A stretch of DNA of 57,446 nucleotides, taken from positions 1 through 57,446 of the forward strand of contig CALMUT010000169.1 in NCBI GenBank assembly GCA_937872925.1, in the 5' to 3' direction. The notes beneath the pieces are model-generated. The model saw only the letters and a program-made list of their open reading frames with translations. It did no database searches and was not told the origin of the DNA. Positions within the stretch are counted from its first letter, which is position 1; every line of letters begins with the position of its first letter. The DNA comes from an uncultured Myxococcales bacterium (lineage in GTDB: Bacteria; Myxococcota_A; Polyangia; Polyangiales; Polyangiaceae). A program made the translations under genes and the position numbers. Shown one piece after another: positions 17,726-26,522 of the stretch.

Positions 17726-18590
17726 GGACTTGCCGCGCCGGCGTGGTCCCCGAGCTCTGTCCCACGCGCGTCCGGTGTTGAAGTGGGCCGGAGGCAAGAG
17801 CCAGCTTTTGGACAAGGTCCTGGCGCGCCTGCCGGAGCGCATAAAGACGTACTACGAGCCGTTCATTGGTGGCGGCGCCGTGTTCTTCGCCTTGGCGGAG
17901 CGCGAACGTTTTGAGCGCGCGGTGCTTTCGGATACCAACGACGACTTGGTTTGCGTCTATCGGGCGATCCAAACCGACGTTCAAGCGTTGATGCGCGCGC
18001 TGAGCAAGCTTGCGCGGCAGCACTCCGAGGAACACTACTACGCGGTGCGAGCGCGCAAACCGCGGTCCCCGGTGCAGCGCGCTGCCCGCATGATCTACCT
18101 GAACAAAACCGGCTACAACGGCCTGTACCGCGTGAATCGCTCCGGCCAGTTCAACGTCCCCTTCGGCCGCTACGACAATCCCACGATCGTGGACGAAGCG
18201 GCGCTGCTTTCGGCCGCCCGGGTGCTCAAGCACGTGCGTTTGGAAACACTGGACTTCGAAGCCAGCTGCAAGCGCGCACGGCGCGGCGACGCGGTGTACT
18301 TCGATCCACCGTATCTGCCAGTTTCCAAGACTTCCAGCTTCGCCGCCTACGATCGTCATCCTTTTGGATTGCCCCAGCACGAACGCCTGGCCCGAGTGTT
18401 TGGCGCCCTGGGCAGCCGCGGCGTGCCCGCCATCTTGTCCAACTCCCTGACCGACGAAACCGCCGCGTTATTCGGCTCGTTCCACCACGAAGTCGTTCAA
18501 GTCACCCGCCCCATCAACTGCAAAGCCGGCGGCCGCGGCCGCATCCCCGAGCTGCTCGTGGAAAACCGCCCCAAGCTGCGACGGGCTTGA
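17664..18590 (+). CDS. dam: Dam-family DNA adenine-N6 methyltransferase
   Basis: The 308-aa product has the Dam/D12 class signature set: the AdoMet-binding motif near LKWAGGKSQLLDKVL and YYEPFIGGGAVFFAL, DTNDDLVCVYRAIQ, LNKTGYNGLYRVNRSGQFNVPFGRY, and the catalytic DPPY in YFDPPYLPVSKTSSFAAY. It modifies adenine, most often in GATC, though the target here cannot be read from sequence. ATG 17664 (or ATG 17676) is preferred; an open frame further upstream lies inside the kinase gene. The start overlaps the kinase/activator gene by 62 bp, so the pair is likely co-transcribed. No restriction endonuclease neighbour is present, so it appears to be an orphan methylase. Confidence 0.9.
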   Translation: MRALMPQAELSAPSQPDGTAEDLPRRRGPRALSHARPVLKWAGGKSQLLDKVLARLPERIKTYYEPFIGGGAVFFALAERERFERAVLSDTNDDLVCVYRAIQTDVQALMRALSKLARQHSEEHYYAVRARKPRSPVQRAARMIYLNKTGYNGLYRVNRSGQFNVPFGRYDNPTIVDEAALLSAARVLKHVRLETLDFEASCKRARRGDAVYFDPPYLPVSKTSSFAAYDRHPFGLPQHERLARVFGALGSRGVPAILSNSLTDETAALFGSFHHEVVQVTRPINCKAGGRGRIPELLVENRPKLRRA

Positions 18591-18660
18591 GCTGGGCGGG
18601 GGCACCAAGCGTCGGCGCACCCGATCGCCTAATTGGGGAGCGCATTTCTGCTGGACCCGC

Positions 18661-20397
18661 TCAAGCGGCTTGGTTGCCGTCTTCTTCCAGCTCTCGAAAC
18701 ATCGGCTGCAGCTCTTTGCGCTTGCGTAGCGGAGCGCAGAATCGCGTGGCCAGCTCAAGCAACTCGGTCTCGAGCTTGTCGGCTTCGTCGCCCATCTTGC
18801 TCACGCTCTGTTGGGTTTCGGTCGTCTCGCGCTCGATGGCTTCTTCGTGGCGTGACAGCGCGCTGCGCAGTTCCTGGATCTGGAACTCAATGTCGTCGAC
18901 CTCGGCGCGGCGCTTGGCAGCCTCGGCCTCGGCTTCTGCCACAGTGGTATGCGCAGCGAGCCAGGCGTCTACGCGATCCGCAACGGTTCGGTAGGCCGCA
19001 GCCAGCTGAGGGTAGGGCACGCTGAACGCGGAGCGACCTTCCCAAAACATGACCGCCTTGTGGGCATCGAGCACCGCTTGTTTGTGGCCGCTCACATCGC
19101 CACGAATGCTCTCTGCGCGCGCTTGGGCGCTCTTGGCTTCGTCGCGGTGGCGGCTGGCATCCACACCCAGCGCGTGCACAGCATGACCGAAGCGTTGGCG
19201 CCCATCGCGACCCCTGGACTCGATGCTCTCCAGGTGTCGCTGCTGCGCCATGCTCTTGCTGCGCAACTCCGTCACATGTCGCACCAGGGCCTTGACTTGC
19301 TCCAGCAACTCCACCAGTTCCGCCGGTCGTGATCCGCCAAATGCCGCTTCCAGCATGTGCTCGAAGACGCCTGTGCGCCGCACCCAGCGGTCGAGGGCAA
19401 CAGGAGGTAGCGTTTGCGCCGGTCCCCGGGAGCTCTCGATCTCTTCTTGCGGCTCGTCGGGAATGCGTACACCAAGAGCGCCGGCCACCGCGGTCAAGTC
19501 TGCAACGACACGGTGCGCATCCACGGGACGCTCTTCCGGGGTCTTGGCCATCAACTCGAGGGCCAGCTTGTCCAGGGCTTCCGGAATGGACGGATCGATG
19601 ACGCGCATCGAAGGCGCCGGGTCTTTCAGGTGCCGCACGAAGTACGTCGCCACGTCCGGAGCCTCGAAGGGCAGCTGCCCCGTCATCATCTCGTAGAGCA
19701 TCACGCCCACAGCGTACAAATCCGCGGACGGGCCCGCGTCGATGGTCGTGATGCGCTCGGGCGCCATGTACTGCGGGGTGCCAAAGACTTCACCGGAACC
19801 CGTCAATCGCGGATCGGCTGTAGAGCGTGCGATACCGAAGTCGAGCAGTACTGCGCGCTCGCCGAGCACTTCATCATCCGCCAAGAAGATGTTCTCGGGT
19901 TTCAGATCACGATGAATGACCTCAAGATCGTGAGCGCGAGCAAGGGCGCGGCCGATCTGGATCAAGATCGGCAGTGCGCGTTCTGGCGGCACGGCGCCCT
20001 GGTCCAAAAGATCGGCCAAGGTTTGCCCTTCGAGCAGCTCCATCACCAGGTAGAGGCAGCCGTCGGTGGTTTCTCCTTGGTCGAAGATCTCGATGATGTT
20101 TGGGTGGGCGAGCTTCTGTGCGGCTTTGGCTTCTCGACGGAATCGCTCGCGAATGACTTCGTTGCCCGCGAAGGCACGACTCATGATCTTCACCGCACAG
20201 GTCCGGTCCACCAGGCGATGGGTGGCGCGGTACACCGTTGCCATCCCGCCTTCGCCAAGCACGCCTTCGATGACGTAGCGACCCCCGAGGGTTGTGCCGA
20301 TGCGAGGGTCCTGGATCTCGACGAGCCCGGCCCCGTCGACAAAGCACACCGTCTTGTCGCTCGGATACTTCAGGTTGCACTGCGGACAGGCCTTCAT
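18661..20397 (-). CDS. Ser/Thr protein kinase with N-terminal zinc ribbon and C-terminal coiled coil
   Basis: ATG 20397 starts the 578-aa product directly at a zinc ribbon (MKACPQCNLKYPSDKTVCFVDG). The kinase domain follows: GEGGMATVYRA loop, AVKIM lysine, catalytic HRDLKPENIF near 160, LLDFGIAR, GTPQYMAPERI, DLYAVGVMLYEMMTG. All catalytic residues are present. From about 345 to the end there is a long, Ala/Arg/Glu-rich helical region (LEQVKALVRHVTELRSKSMAQQ, AEAEAAKRRAEVDDIEFQIQ) expected to form a coiled coil. No transmembrane helix is seen, so the kinase is probably soluble. It is convergent with dam and divergent from the SH3-domain gene. Confidence 0.9.
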   Translation of the reverse strand: MKACPQCNLKYPSDKTVCFVDGAGLVEIQDPRIGTTLGGRYVIEGVLGEGGMATVYRATHRLVDRTCAVKIMSRAFAGNEVIRERFRREAKAAQKLAHPNIIEIFDQGETTDGCLYLVMELLEGQTLADLLDQGAVPPERALPILIQIGRALARAHDLEVIHRDLKPENIFLADDEVLGERAVLLDFGIARSTADPRLTGSGEVFGTPQYMAPERITTIDAGPSADLYAVGVMLYEMMTGQLPFEAPDVATYFVRHLKDPAPSMRVIDPSIPEALDKLALELMAKTPEERPVDAHRVVADLTAVAGALGVRIPDEPQEEIESSRGPAQTLPPVALDRWVRRTGVFEHMLEAAFGGSRPAELVELLEQVKALVRHVTELRSKSMAQQRHLESIESRGRDGRQRFGHAVHALGVDASRHRDEAKSAQARAESIRGDVSGHKQAVLDAHKAVMFWEGRSAFSVPYPQLAAAYRTVADRVDAWLAAHTTVAEAEAEAAKRRAEVDDIEFQIQELRSALSRHEEAIERETTETQQSVSKMGDEADKLETELLELATRFCAPLRKRKELQPMFRELEEDGNQAA

Positions 20398-20578
20398 GGT
20401 CGCGGATCCCGACAATCCTCCGGCACTTGGCAGGCGCTTTACCAGCCACAAACCGGCAGCTCGGCAAAAAGCCTCAGAAGCCAGGCCTTTTCTAGCTCGC
20501 GGATCCGCCGGCCGCTAGAAATGCTCGGCTTTTTTCCATCTGGCCGCCCCCGTGCTAAGCAAAAAAACCGAAAATCTT

Positions 20579-21445
20579 ATGGCTCCCCGGACTGCCAGTT
20601 TGAAAGTTGACGTGCCCGCACCGGGCCAGGACCGCATACGCCTCGGACGGGTGGGCATCATCACGCTCGTAGGTTTCGCGCTCGGCGTCGTCTGGCCGCG
20701 GCTTGCCGGAGTGAAGCTGGTGCCAACTGCACCCGTGGAGGAGGTTGCAGGGCTTGCTGCCTCTGCAGAGCCGGAATCCGAGGGTGGCGACACGCCGCCT
20801 CCGGCGGCAGCCGTCGTGCCTGCGCCGGCGACGGAACCGAAGCCGGACGAAGCGCTTTCGCGGCTCAAGATCGGCAAGGCGCAAGTGACGAGTTGTCGCG
20901 ACGGTGAAGGCAAACGTCAAATCCATTGCGACGAGCTCGACCTCGAAGCCGCGCTCGGTGAGAAACTCAAGACCCTTGCGCTGTGCAAGGGAACGGAGAC
21001 GGCGCGCGGCACGCTTTCCCTTGGGCTCGAGTTGGATCTGCCCAAGAAGAAGGTTGTGGAAGTGACGCGGGGCAGGAGCACTACGCTCCCCGACGATGCC
21101 ACGCAGGCGTTCTTGGAGTGCGCGCGCAAAGACCTGGCTGCCGCGCCCCTAGAAGGCGTGAAACACACCCGCGCCCAATACACCGTCTTCTTCGTGGTCG
21201 ACGTCGCGCCGAAGGGCGAGAACATCGACAAGCCCGAACCAAAACCAGACGAGGCGAGTGGGCGCGCAACCGTCGGTTGGGAAGTTGCGATCATTCGTGA
21301 ATCACCTAAGGACGGGGCTATCGTCGCGCGTATCTTGCGGGGCACGAATGTGGTGGTCACGGGACGTCAGAACGACTGGTACAAGGTCAAGTACGACGCA
21401 AAGGGCAATGAAGGCTGGGTCTTCAAAACCGCCATCGGCATGTAA
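20579..21445 (+). CDS. Membrane-anchored protein with C-terminal bacterial SH3 domain
   Basis: ATG 20579 gives 288 aa (a GTG at 20552 would add nine residues). A transmembrane segment lies near residues 20-42 (VGIITLVGFALGVVWPRLAGV), followed by an Ala/Pro/Glu linker, a middle domain with two Cys (QVTSCRDGEGKRQIHCDELDLE) and an SH3-like C-terminus (VGWEVAIIRESPKDGAIVARIL, RQNDWYKVKYDAKGNEGWVFKTAIGM). Bacterial SH3 domains often bind cell-wall peptides, so a periplasmic scaffold or envelope role is plausible. The next gene overlaps its 3' end by 38 bp, which indicates an operon. Confidence 0.8.
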   Translation: MAPRTASLKVDVPAPGQDRIRLGRVGIITLVGFALGVVWPRLAGVKLVPTAPVEEVAGLAASAEPESEGGDTPPPAAAVVPAPATEPKPDEALSRLKIGKAQVTSCRDGEGKRQIHCDELDLEAALGEKLKTLALCKGTETARGTLSLGLELDLPKKKVVEVTRGRSTTLPDDATQAFLECARKDLAAAPLEGVKHTRAQYTVFFVVDVAPKGENIDKPEPKPDEASGRATVGWEVAIIRESPKDGAIVARILRGTNVVVTGRQNDWYKVKYDAKGNEGWVFKTAIGM

Positions 21446-22202
21446 GCGTCGGATCCGAAGGGCTGCGAGGGTTGGGCTCGCGACCTTGCTTTCCATCGCA
21501 ACCAACGCTGCCGCGGCGGACTTGGTTGTTGCCGCAGACCCGGCCTCGGGCGAAGAGCAGCAGCGCGCGCTGGGGCATGGCGTGGAGTCGGAGCCTGACA
21601 AGGAGCAACAGCGCGCCCTCGAGCACGGCGTAGAGCCCCGTTCAGACCGTGCTGATGAGGACGACGAAGAAACAACCGGGCCCCGTCCAGGCGCCGGCGC
21701 CGGAGTCCGCGGCAGCTTCGGTCGCGTATTCACCCGCGACGTCGACCCGGGTTGGTACGGACGTCTCGAGATGGAAGCGTATTCCGCAGGTAGCTACCGC
21801 GCGGCGGGTCCGGTGGGTGGCGCGCTGATCGGTGGCGAGTTCTGGTCGGCGCCCGGCGCTACCGGCGGCGGTTTGCCCATGGGCTTTTACTTCGGCCTGC
21901 GATCCCCCGCGGTGATCAGCACGCTGGGTGGTGGATTTCAAATGTTCATCGTGGATGAGGTGGACGACGATGGGGGCTTCGGCATCTACGCCCCCTACGC
22001 GGCGTTCACCTTGGGCGTGGAGGCCGGGGGCGTGCGGGTCCTGGCGGAAGGCCGCGCCCAGTTTCGTTGGCAGTGGGGCGCCGAAGACCGCGGTCAACTG
22101 CAACTCGGGCTCAGCGTTGCTCACGTCTGGGAAAGCAAGCTGAAGTCCCGCCGCCATCGTGGACCGCATCCCGTGAAGGCGTGCTTTGGAGAAAAGTGCT
22201 AG
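21408..22202 (+). CDS. Secreted protein of unknown function, probably outer-membrane associated
   Basis: ATG 21408 lies inside the end of the SH3 gene with an AAGGG site just before it; the 264-aa product then has a basic N-terminus and Sec-type signal (RRAARVGLATLLSIATNAAAA). Residues 45-85 hold two copies of an EEQQRALGHGVE / KEQQRALEHGVE motif and an acidic stretch. The rest is Gly/aromatic and strand-rich (GWYGRLEMEAYSAGSYRAAG, MGFYFGLRSPAVISTLGGG, APYAAFTLGVEAGGVRVLAEG, LQLGLSVAHVWESK), as in small outer-membrane barrels. No family was recognised. The 38-bp overlap with the preceding gene points to coupled expression. Confidence 0.7.
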   Translation: MKAGSSKPPSACKRRIRRAARVGLATLLSIATNAAAADLVVAADPASGEEQQRALGHGVESEPDKEQQRALEHGVEPRSDRADEDDEETTGPRPGAGAGVRGSFGRVFTRDVDPGWYGRLEMEAYSAGSYRAAGPVGGALIGGEFWSAPGATGGGLPMGFYFGLRSPAVISTLGGGFQMFIVDEVDDDGGFGIYAPYAAFTLGVEAGGVRVLAEGRAQFRWQWGAEDRGQLQLGLSVAHVWESKLKSRRHRGPHPVKACFGEKC

Positions 22203-22218
22203 ATTGTCGGAGCATCCT

Positions 22219-22605
22219 TTGGCAGCACCTGACGAAAAGCAGAAGCCCGAACCGAGCGTGGCTGCGCCAGCGACAAGCGAGGCGACGCCAGCTGCTAGCG
22301 ACGACGTCGTGCTGATCGGAGGCCCGACGAGCGATGGCGCCGGTGCCAACGTCCTGCGCCTGCGTGAGGGCCGCATCGAGACCGGTCAAATCCGCAACAT
22401 GGAGCAGGGCAAACCCATCGTCGGCGAAGTCGTCACGCTGCGTCCACGAAAAGACGCGCCGAACATCTGTGACGTAAAGGTGGAGTACGCCCCAAAAGCC
22501 GCCGCGGCACCCAAAAATCGTCCCGCCCAGGTCGCGACAGAAAACTATCGCAACAACTGGGACTCCATTTTCCGCGCCCCGCGCGACAAGCAACTGCCGA
22601 GCTGA
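22219..22605 (+). CDS. Small hypothetical protein
   Basis: The TTG at 22219 has a GGAG site five bases away and gives MAAPDEKQKPEPSV as the start of a 128-aa protein; another TTG at 22186 would overlap the preceding gene. The N-terminal third is Ala/Pro/Glu-rich and disordered. A compact core follows (DDVVLIGGPTSDGAGANVLRLREGRIETGQIRNMEQGKPIVGEVVTL as successive strands) and the C-terminus is polar. It may be a small beta-barrel regulatory or adaptor protein, but no family was recognised. It probably belongs to the same transcript as the two genes before it. Confidence 0.6.
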   Translation: MAAPDEKQKPEPSVAAPATSEATPAASDDVVLIGGPTSDGAGANVLRLREGRIETGQIRNMEQGKPIVGEVVTLRPRKDAPNICDVKVEYAPKAAAAPKNRPAQVATENYRNNWDSIFRAPRDKQLPS

Positions 22606-22722
22606 ACAGCGCCCTCACGCCCTCGCGCGCCCGCTCCCACGCTCACGCCCGCGCCCGCTCTCACGCCCGCGCCCGCGCCCGCTCTCACGCCCGCGCCCTC
22701 TCTCACCCTCGTCGCCCGCGCG
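22606..22722. repeat. C-rich low-complexity repeat between convergent genes
   Basis: Short units of CTCACGCCCGCGCCCG type recur several times from about 22613 to 22710, with near-identical copies back to back. The block fills the whole gap between two convergent stops. It is almost free of A and could act as a slippage-prone spacer; no stable terminator hairpin followed by T residues was seen. Confidence 0.6.
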
Positions 22723-24897
22723 CTAAAATGCCGCCAACAGCTCCGACACTTTGCTCTTCGCGATGGCATAGGTCGCCCGTCCGTCTTTCGGCCGCGCATA
22801 GTGTATCGCCGTCTCCTGCCATGTATCCGCCGCGCCGACATCGAAGCGTTTCGTTCCGCTAGTGCCTTCGATGAGGACGCTTAGCAGCGGCTTTCCCAGA
22901 CCTTCGGCCGGAAGCGCTGGCCCCAGGTGCACCGCGCCCTCCGCGCGAAGCGAAGACAAGGTTTCTACCAGGCGCCGCACGCTGGTCTCCGTGAGCGTGC
23001 TCGGCTTTTCCGCCACGAAACCCTCGCCCTGCTTGGTCAGCACAACCCGCTTGCCATCTCGCTCAAGAGTGATCTTGGTGGCGGCGTCGGCGTCCAGTAG
23101 GAAGACACCTCGGTCGATGAGCCAGCGCCCCAAGGTGCTCACAACGCGACGAGAAATCACGAAGACGCCTGGCTCGCCCAGGAGCTTAGCATTGGCCCCA
23201 CCGCTCACGAGGCTACCAATCACGATCTCTTTGACGGACGTGCCGCTATCTTGCGCCACGCTGACCTTCACTCGCGCTAGGGGTCTCTCGAAGCCGAAGC
23301 TGCCGTCGTCGTCGTCCGCGATCCACCGTTCTGCGTTCAGGTGCTGCAACAAGTCGATCACTTCGACGCATAGTGCAGCGTCGTGACCGTAGCCCTTGGG
23401 TTCCACCAGCTCGAAGGCGCTGGAGGCGTGGCGTAGGAACTTCTGCTTGGGTACTTCGCCAGAGATCTCTACTGAGCTGATCTCTGCCGGTAGTAGTTCC
23501 AAGACCGTCGGGCTACGCAAGAGCACCGCGCTGGGGGTGAAAGCGCGCGCCGCGTCTCGGGTCAGGGCGAGCACGGCGCCATCCTGAACACGGCGGACGT
23601 GTAGGGTTCCGTCGGGCGCCACCCGGCCGATCTCGATCTTCTCGTTCGAAACCTCGCCTTCGCTCACGATCACCTTGAACGTCAGCTCACCCGCCGCCGG
23701 CGCCAGGCCCAGGGCCTTCAGATCCGCGTCGGGCACCAGGCTTCCTGTGACTTCGGAGACGCTGGTGACGAAGGCATTGCCTGCATCGAGAGACACGTCG
23801 CCGGCAGAAGGCTTCTCCATGCGGAAGCCCGACGCCTTGCGGTGGAGTACGAGCCGCTTTTCACCGACCCGCAGGGAGACGGACTCGATCTCATCTTTGC
23901 GCGCAGAACTCACCGTCGTGTCCGCCAGCCGCTCGGCGGAAAGCGCGAGGGGCTCCAGCACGCTCTTGGGAACGCAGGCGGCAACGGGATCGGGTGCCCG
24001 GCGTACCGCCACGGTGTCGTTGTCGCTCTTCGGGCAGCGCCCGCCGACTTCGACGATGCCGGTGGGCTGCTTCTTGTCCTTCGGAAATATCGAGATCTTG
24101 ATCCGGTTCGGACCCAGCGCGGCGTCGGCTTCGGCGGTCGTCAAGAAGTGGTCGGCCTTGAGGCGCGCAAACTGCACCAGCACCATGTCGAGCAGCGGTC
24201 GGGAGAGCCGCACGTTGCCGTGCATGCCATCGAACTGCCAGCGACCGTGGGGCATGGCTTTCAACGCGCGTTTTCCGCCCTCGCCTTCGAGCACGATGCG
24301 CGCGGCCTCCGACGAAAAGTACGGAACGATCTGTCGACCCCGCAGATCCCGCAGTTCCACGCTCAGCTCTTGAACCAGATCCCGCGCGATCAGGAACACG
24401 CCTCCGCCCGGCGCTCCCTCGGCGCTTAGCTCTGCGTAGTGGGCGCCTGCGGGCTGCGCTGCTTCTTTACCGATCCGAAGCCCGTAGCGGATCTTGCCCA
24501 TCTGGATTTGGAAGGTGCGCTCGGGAGCGTCCAGACCAAAGGCGGCGCGGTCCACTTCTTCCGGCTTGATCTTGCGCACGAAGCGCGCGAACTCCAGGGT
24601 GCCAAAGAGCTTGTCGATGGCGTAGGCGTCGGCCTCTTCTTGGATCGGTTCTTTCAACAGCCAGCTGTCTTCGCCGCCGTCTTTGCCAAGCGCGCGTTCC
24701 AGCACCAGCCGCTTGTCGCCCGCCTGCACCTCGACGCGGGAGATGTCCGGCTCCCGAAATGCAGACAATAGATTGGACTCGCGCGCGTCCTTTTCCGAAG
24801 TCGTGACGCGATCGCTCGTCGCCAAAACCGCGGTGACCGCCGCCGCCGCCAGCGCAATCATCAGCAGATTGGCCCAGTGGCGGCGCAGCAAACTCAA
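22723..24897 (-). CDS. DUF4340 domain protein of a Gld-type ABC operon
   Basis: The 724-aa product has one N-terminal transmembrane helix (LLMIALAAAAVTAVLATSD) and then two or more DUF4340-like repeats typical of the partner of GldG-type proteins (EVQAGDKRLVLERALG, SWLLKEPIQEEADAYAIDKLFGTLE, and again KITLERDGKRVVLTKQGEGFVAEKP). Such proteins are periplasmic and accompany ABC-2 permeases of the gliding/secretion type. The ATG overlaps the GldG-like TGA by four bases, so translation is coupled. It is the last gene of a minus-strand operon starting near 29.7 kb. The molecular function of the family is not known. Confidence 0.85.
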   Translation of the reverse strand: MSLLRRHWANLLMIALAAAAVTAVLATSDRVTTSEKDARESNLLSAFREPDISRVEVQAGDKRLVLERALGKDGGEDSWLLKEPIQEEADAYAIDKLFGTLEFARFVRKIKPEEVDRAAFGLDAPERTFQIQMGKIRYGLRIGKEAAQPAGAHYAELSAEGAPGGGVFLIARDLVQELSVELRDLRGRQIVPYFSSEAARIVLEGEGGKRALKAMPHGRWQFDGMHGNVRLSRPLLDMVLVQFARLKADHFLTTAEADAALGPNRIKISIFPKDKKQPTGIVEVGGRCPKSDNDTVAVRRAPDPVAACVPKSVLEPLALSAERLADTTVSSARKDEIESVSLRVGEKRLVLHRKASGFRMEKPSAGDVSLDAGNAFVTSVSEVTGSLVPDADLKALGLAPAAGELTFKVIVSEGEVSNEKIEIGRVAPDGTLHVRRVQDGAVLALTRDAARAFTPSAVLLRSPTVLELLPAEISSVEISGEVPKQKFLRHASSAFELVEPKGYGHDAALCVEVIDLLQHLNAERWIADDDDGSFGFERPLARVKVSVAQDSGTSVKEIVIGSLVSGGANAKLLGEPGVFVISRRVVSTLGRWLIDRGVFLLDADAATKITLERDGKRVVLTKQGEGFVAEKPSTLTETSVRRLVETLSSLRAEGAVHLGPALPAEGLGKPLLSVLIEGTSGTKRFDVGAADTWQETAIHYARPKDGRATYAIAKSKVSELLAAF

Positions 24898-26522
24898 GAG
24901 GCGTCCTCGCTGTCGTCGCTGTCCGGCGCGTCATTCTCGGCCTTGTTCTGCGCGTCCTTTTCGGCCGTCTGCTTCGCCGTCTTGTCACTATCGTTCTGCG
25001 CGGCGCCGTCGGCTCGCGAGCGCTTCTCTCCGGCGCGGCGTCGCAGCATCACGAACACGCCGAGCAGCGCCACGGCGCCCGGCAAATAGAACAGCACGTA
25101 GCGGAACACGTCACTCATCGACTCTTCGGTCAGACTGAGTCCGAGGTCGTGCCCAGCCTTCTCCGGCACGCTCACCAGCGCGGGTCGTGCCGCCAACCAC
25201 GAAAGCGCGCTCTCCACGAACAGACGATTGCCCAAAAGGGTCGGGTCCCGGAAATTGCGTCCCCACACGGGGTTTGCGCTGCCCACGACAATCATGCGCG
25301 GCCCGTGGGGGCGCGACCCTTCCTTGGGCAGTTCGGATGCAAACGCCATCACGAAGGGGCCACTGGGGTCGCCCGGGGATTTGGCAACGGGTTTGCCCTG
25401 CTCGACGAAGGGCCGAATATCCCGCAGCGAGAACGCATCCTGAGTCGTTGACAGCAGCGCTACCGGGCGGTCGTTCGCTGCCTTCATGCTCTGCCCGGCG
25501 CTGAGCAAGACGCGGAAGCGCGGTGTGCCGTTTTTGAGCAGTCCACGGGTGACGTCGTGGGGTTTGGGTGCAGCAAAGAACGACTCGCCGAGGCCCGAGG
25601 GCAGGCGCGCCCCCTCGTCGCCTTCTACGACGAAGTCGCCCCCGAGCTCGATGCCCGCGCTTCGCGTGAGGGCTTCGAGGCCCGTCGCCGAGATGCGGTT
25701 CTCCTCGTCGAGCACTGGGTTCGTGAGCAGGAACAAATTCCCGCCGCCCTTGAAGTAGCCATCCAGGCGCTTCACCGCGCTGTCGGAGAAGCGGACTTCC
25801 GGGCCCGCGACGACGACGACCTGGCAACTGGGCAGCTCGCGATCCAACTTCGGGGCCGCCAGATCGATTGTCTCGACCTCGAAGTTGCCCTTCTGCAGGC
25901 GGTAGCGCAGCTCCGCCAAACCGGAGGGACCTCCGTCGTCGATGGAGATCTCCTGGTGCCCAACGCTGAAGCAAATCCGCGCGCTTTCGCGTTCGAGCAC
26001 GTTGCGGATGGCCTCGGTCAGCGCTTGCTCTAGCTTGGGCCGCGCCTGCCCGTCGTTCTCGTCGTAGACGACGATGTCGTCCGTGGTCACGAACCAGTTG
26101 CGGGAACCCCGCGAAACGACGATGGAAGCGTCCGTCACGACGCGTCCATCGTCGGTCTTGCCCGCGACGATCCCAAACTTCTGCTGCAGCGCCAAAAACT
26201 CCGCGGGATTGCGATCGGGGTCGACGTAGCGCGGGCGCAGCTTGTCCGTCTCCGCCCCGTACGCGGTGAGCATATGCCGCACACTGACCGTGAGTGGATC
26301 ACTGGCACTCAAGAAGACGATGACCTCGACGGGGTCACCCAGACCGCGCAACGTGTCCACGGTGGCGTCGCTTAGGGTGTACAGCCCGCGGCTGGTCACG
26401 TCCCAGCGCTTGTAGAAACGGGACACCAAGACGTTCGCTGAAATGCCCAACAGTGTCGCGGCGATCACGCCGGCGGCGGACAGCACTGACAGCGCGCGTC
26501 CGCGGCTGCGCGCGGTGGCCAT
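24894..26522 (-). CDS. gldG: GldG-family ABC transporter auxiliary protein
   Basis: ATG 26522 shares a base with the TAA of the permease gene, giving a 542-aa product (MATARSRGRALSVLSAAGV). It has an N-terminal transmembrane helix, the GldG-type periplasmic domain (VTSRGLYTLSDATVDTLRGL, VIVFLSASDPLTVSVRHML, VVVAGPEVRFSDSAVKRLDGYFKGGGNLFLLTNPVLDE), and a second transmembrane helix near 480 (YVLFYLPGAVALLGVFVML) before a highly charged tail. In Bacteroidetes the GldA/F/G set is needed for gliding; in other phyla the same set is widespread and its substrate is unknown. A longer upstream frame is a shadow of the permease gene. Confidence 0.85.
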   Translation of the reverse strand: MATARSRGRALSVLSAAGVIAATLLGISANVLVSRFYKRWDVTSRGLYTLSDATVDTLRGLGDPVEVIVFLSASDPLTVSVRHMLTAYGAETDKLRPRYVDPDRNPAEFLALQQKFGIVAGKTDDGRVVTDASIVVSRGSRNWFVTTDDIVVYDENDGQARPKLEQALTEAIRNVLERESARICFSVGHQEISIDDGGPSGLAELRYRLQKGNFEVETIDLAAPKLDRELPSCQVVVVAGPEVRFSDSAVKRLDGYFKGGGNLFLLTNPVLDEENRISATGLEALTRSAGIELGGDFVVEGDEGARLPSGLGESFFAAPKPHDVTRGLLKNGTPRFRVLLSAGQSMKAANDRPVALLSTTQDAFSLRDIRPFVEQGKPVAKSPGDPSGPFVMAFASELPKEGSRPHGPRMIVVGSANPVWGRNFRDPTLLGNRLFVESALSWLAARPALVSVPEKAGHDLGLSLTEESMSDVFRYVLFYLPGAVALLGVFVMLRRRAGEKRSRADGAAQNDSDKTAKQTAEKDAQNKAENDAPDSDDSEDAS

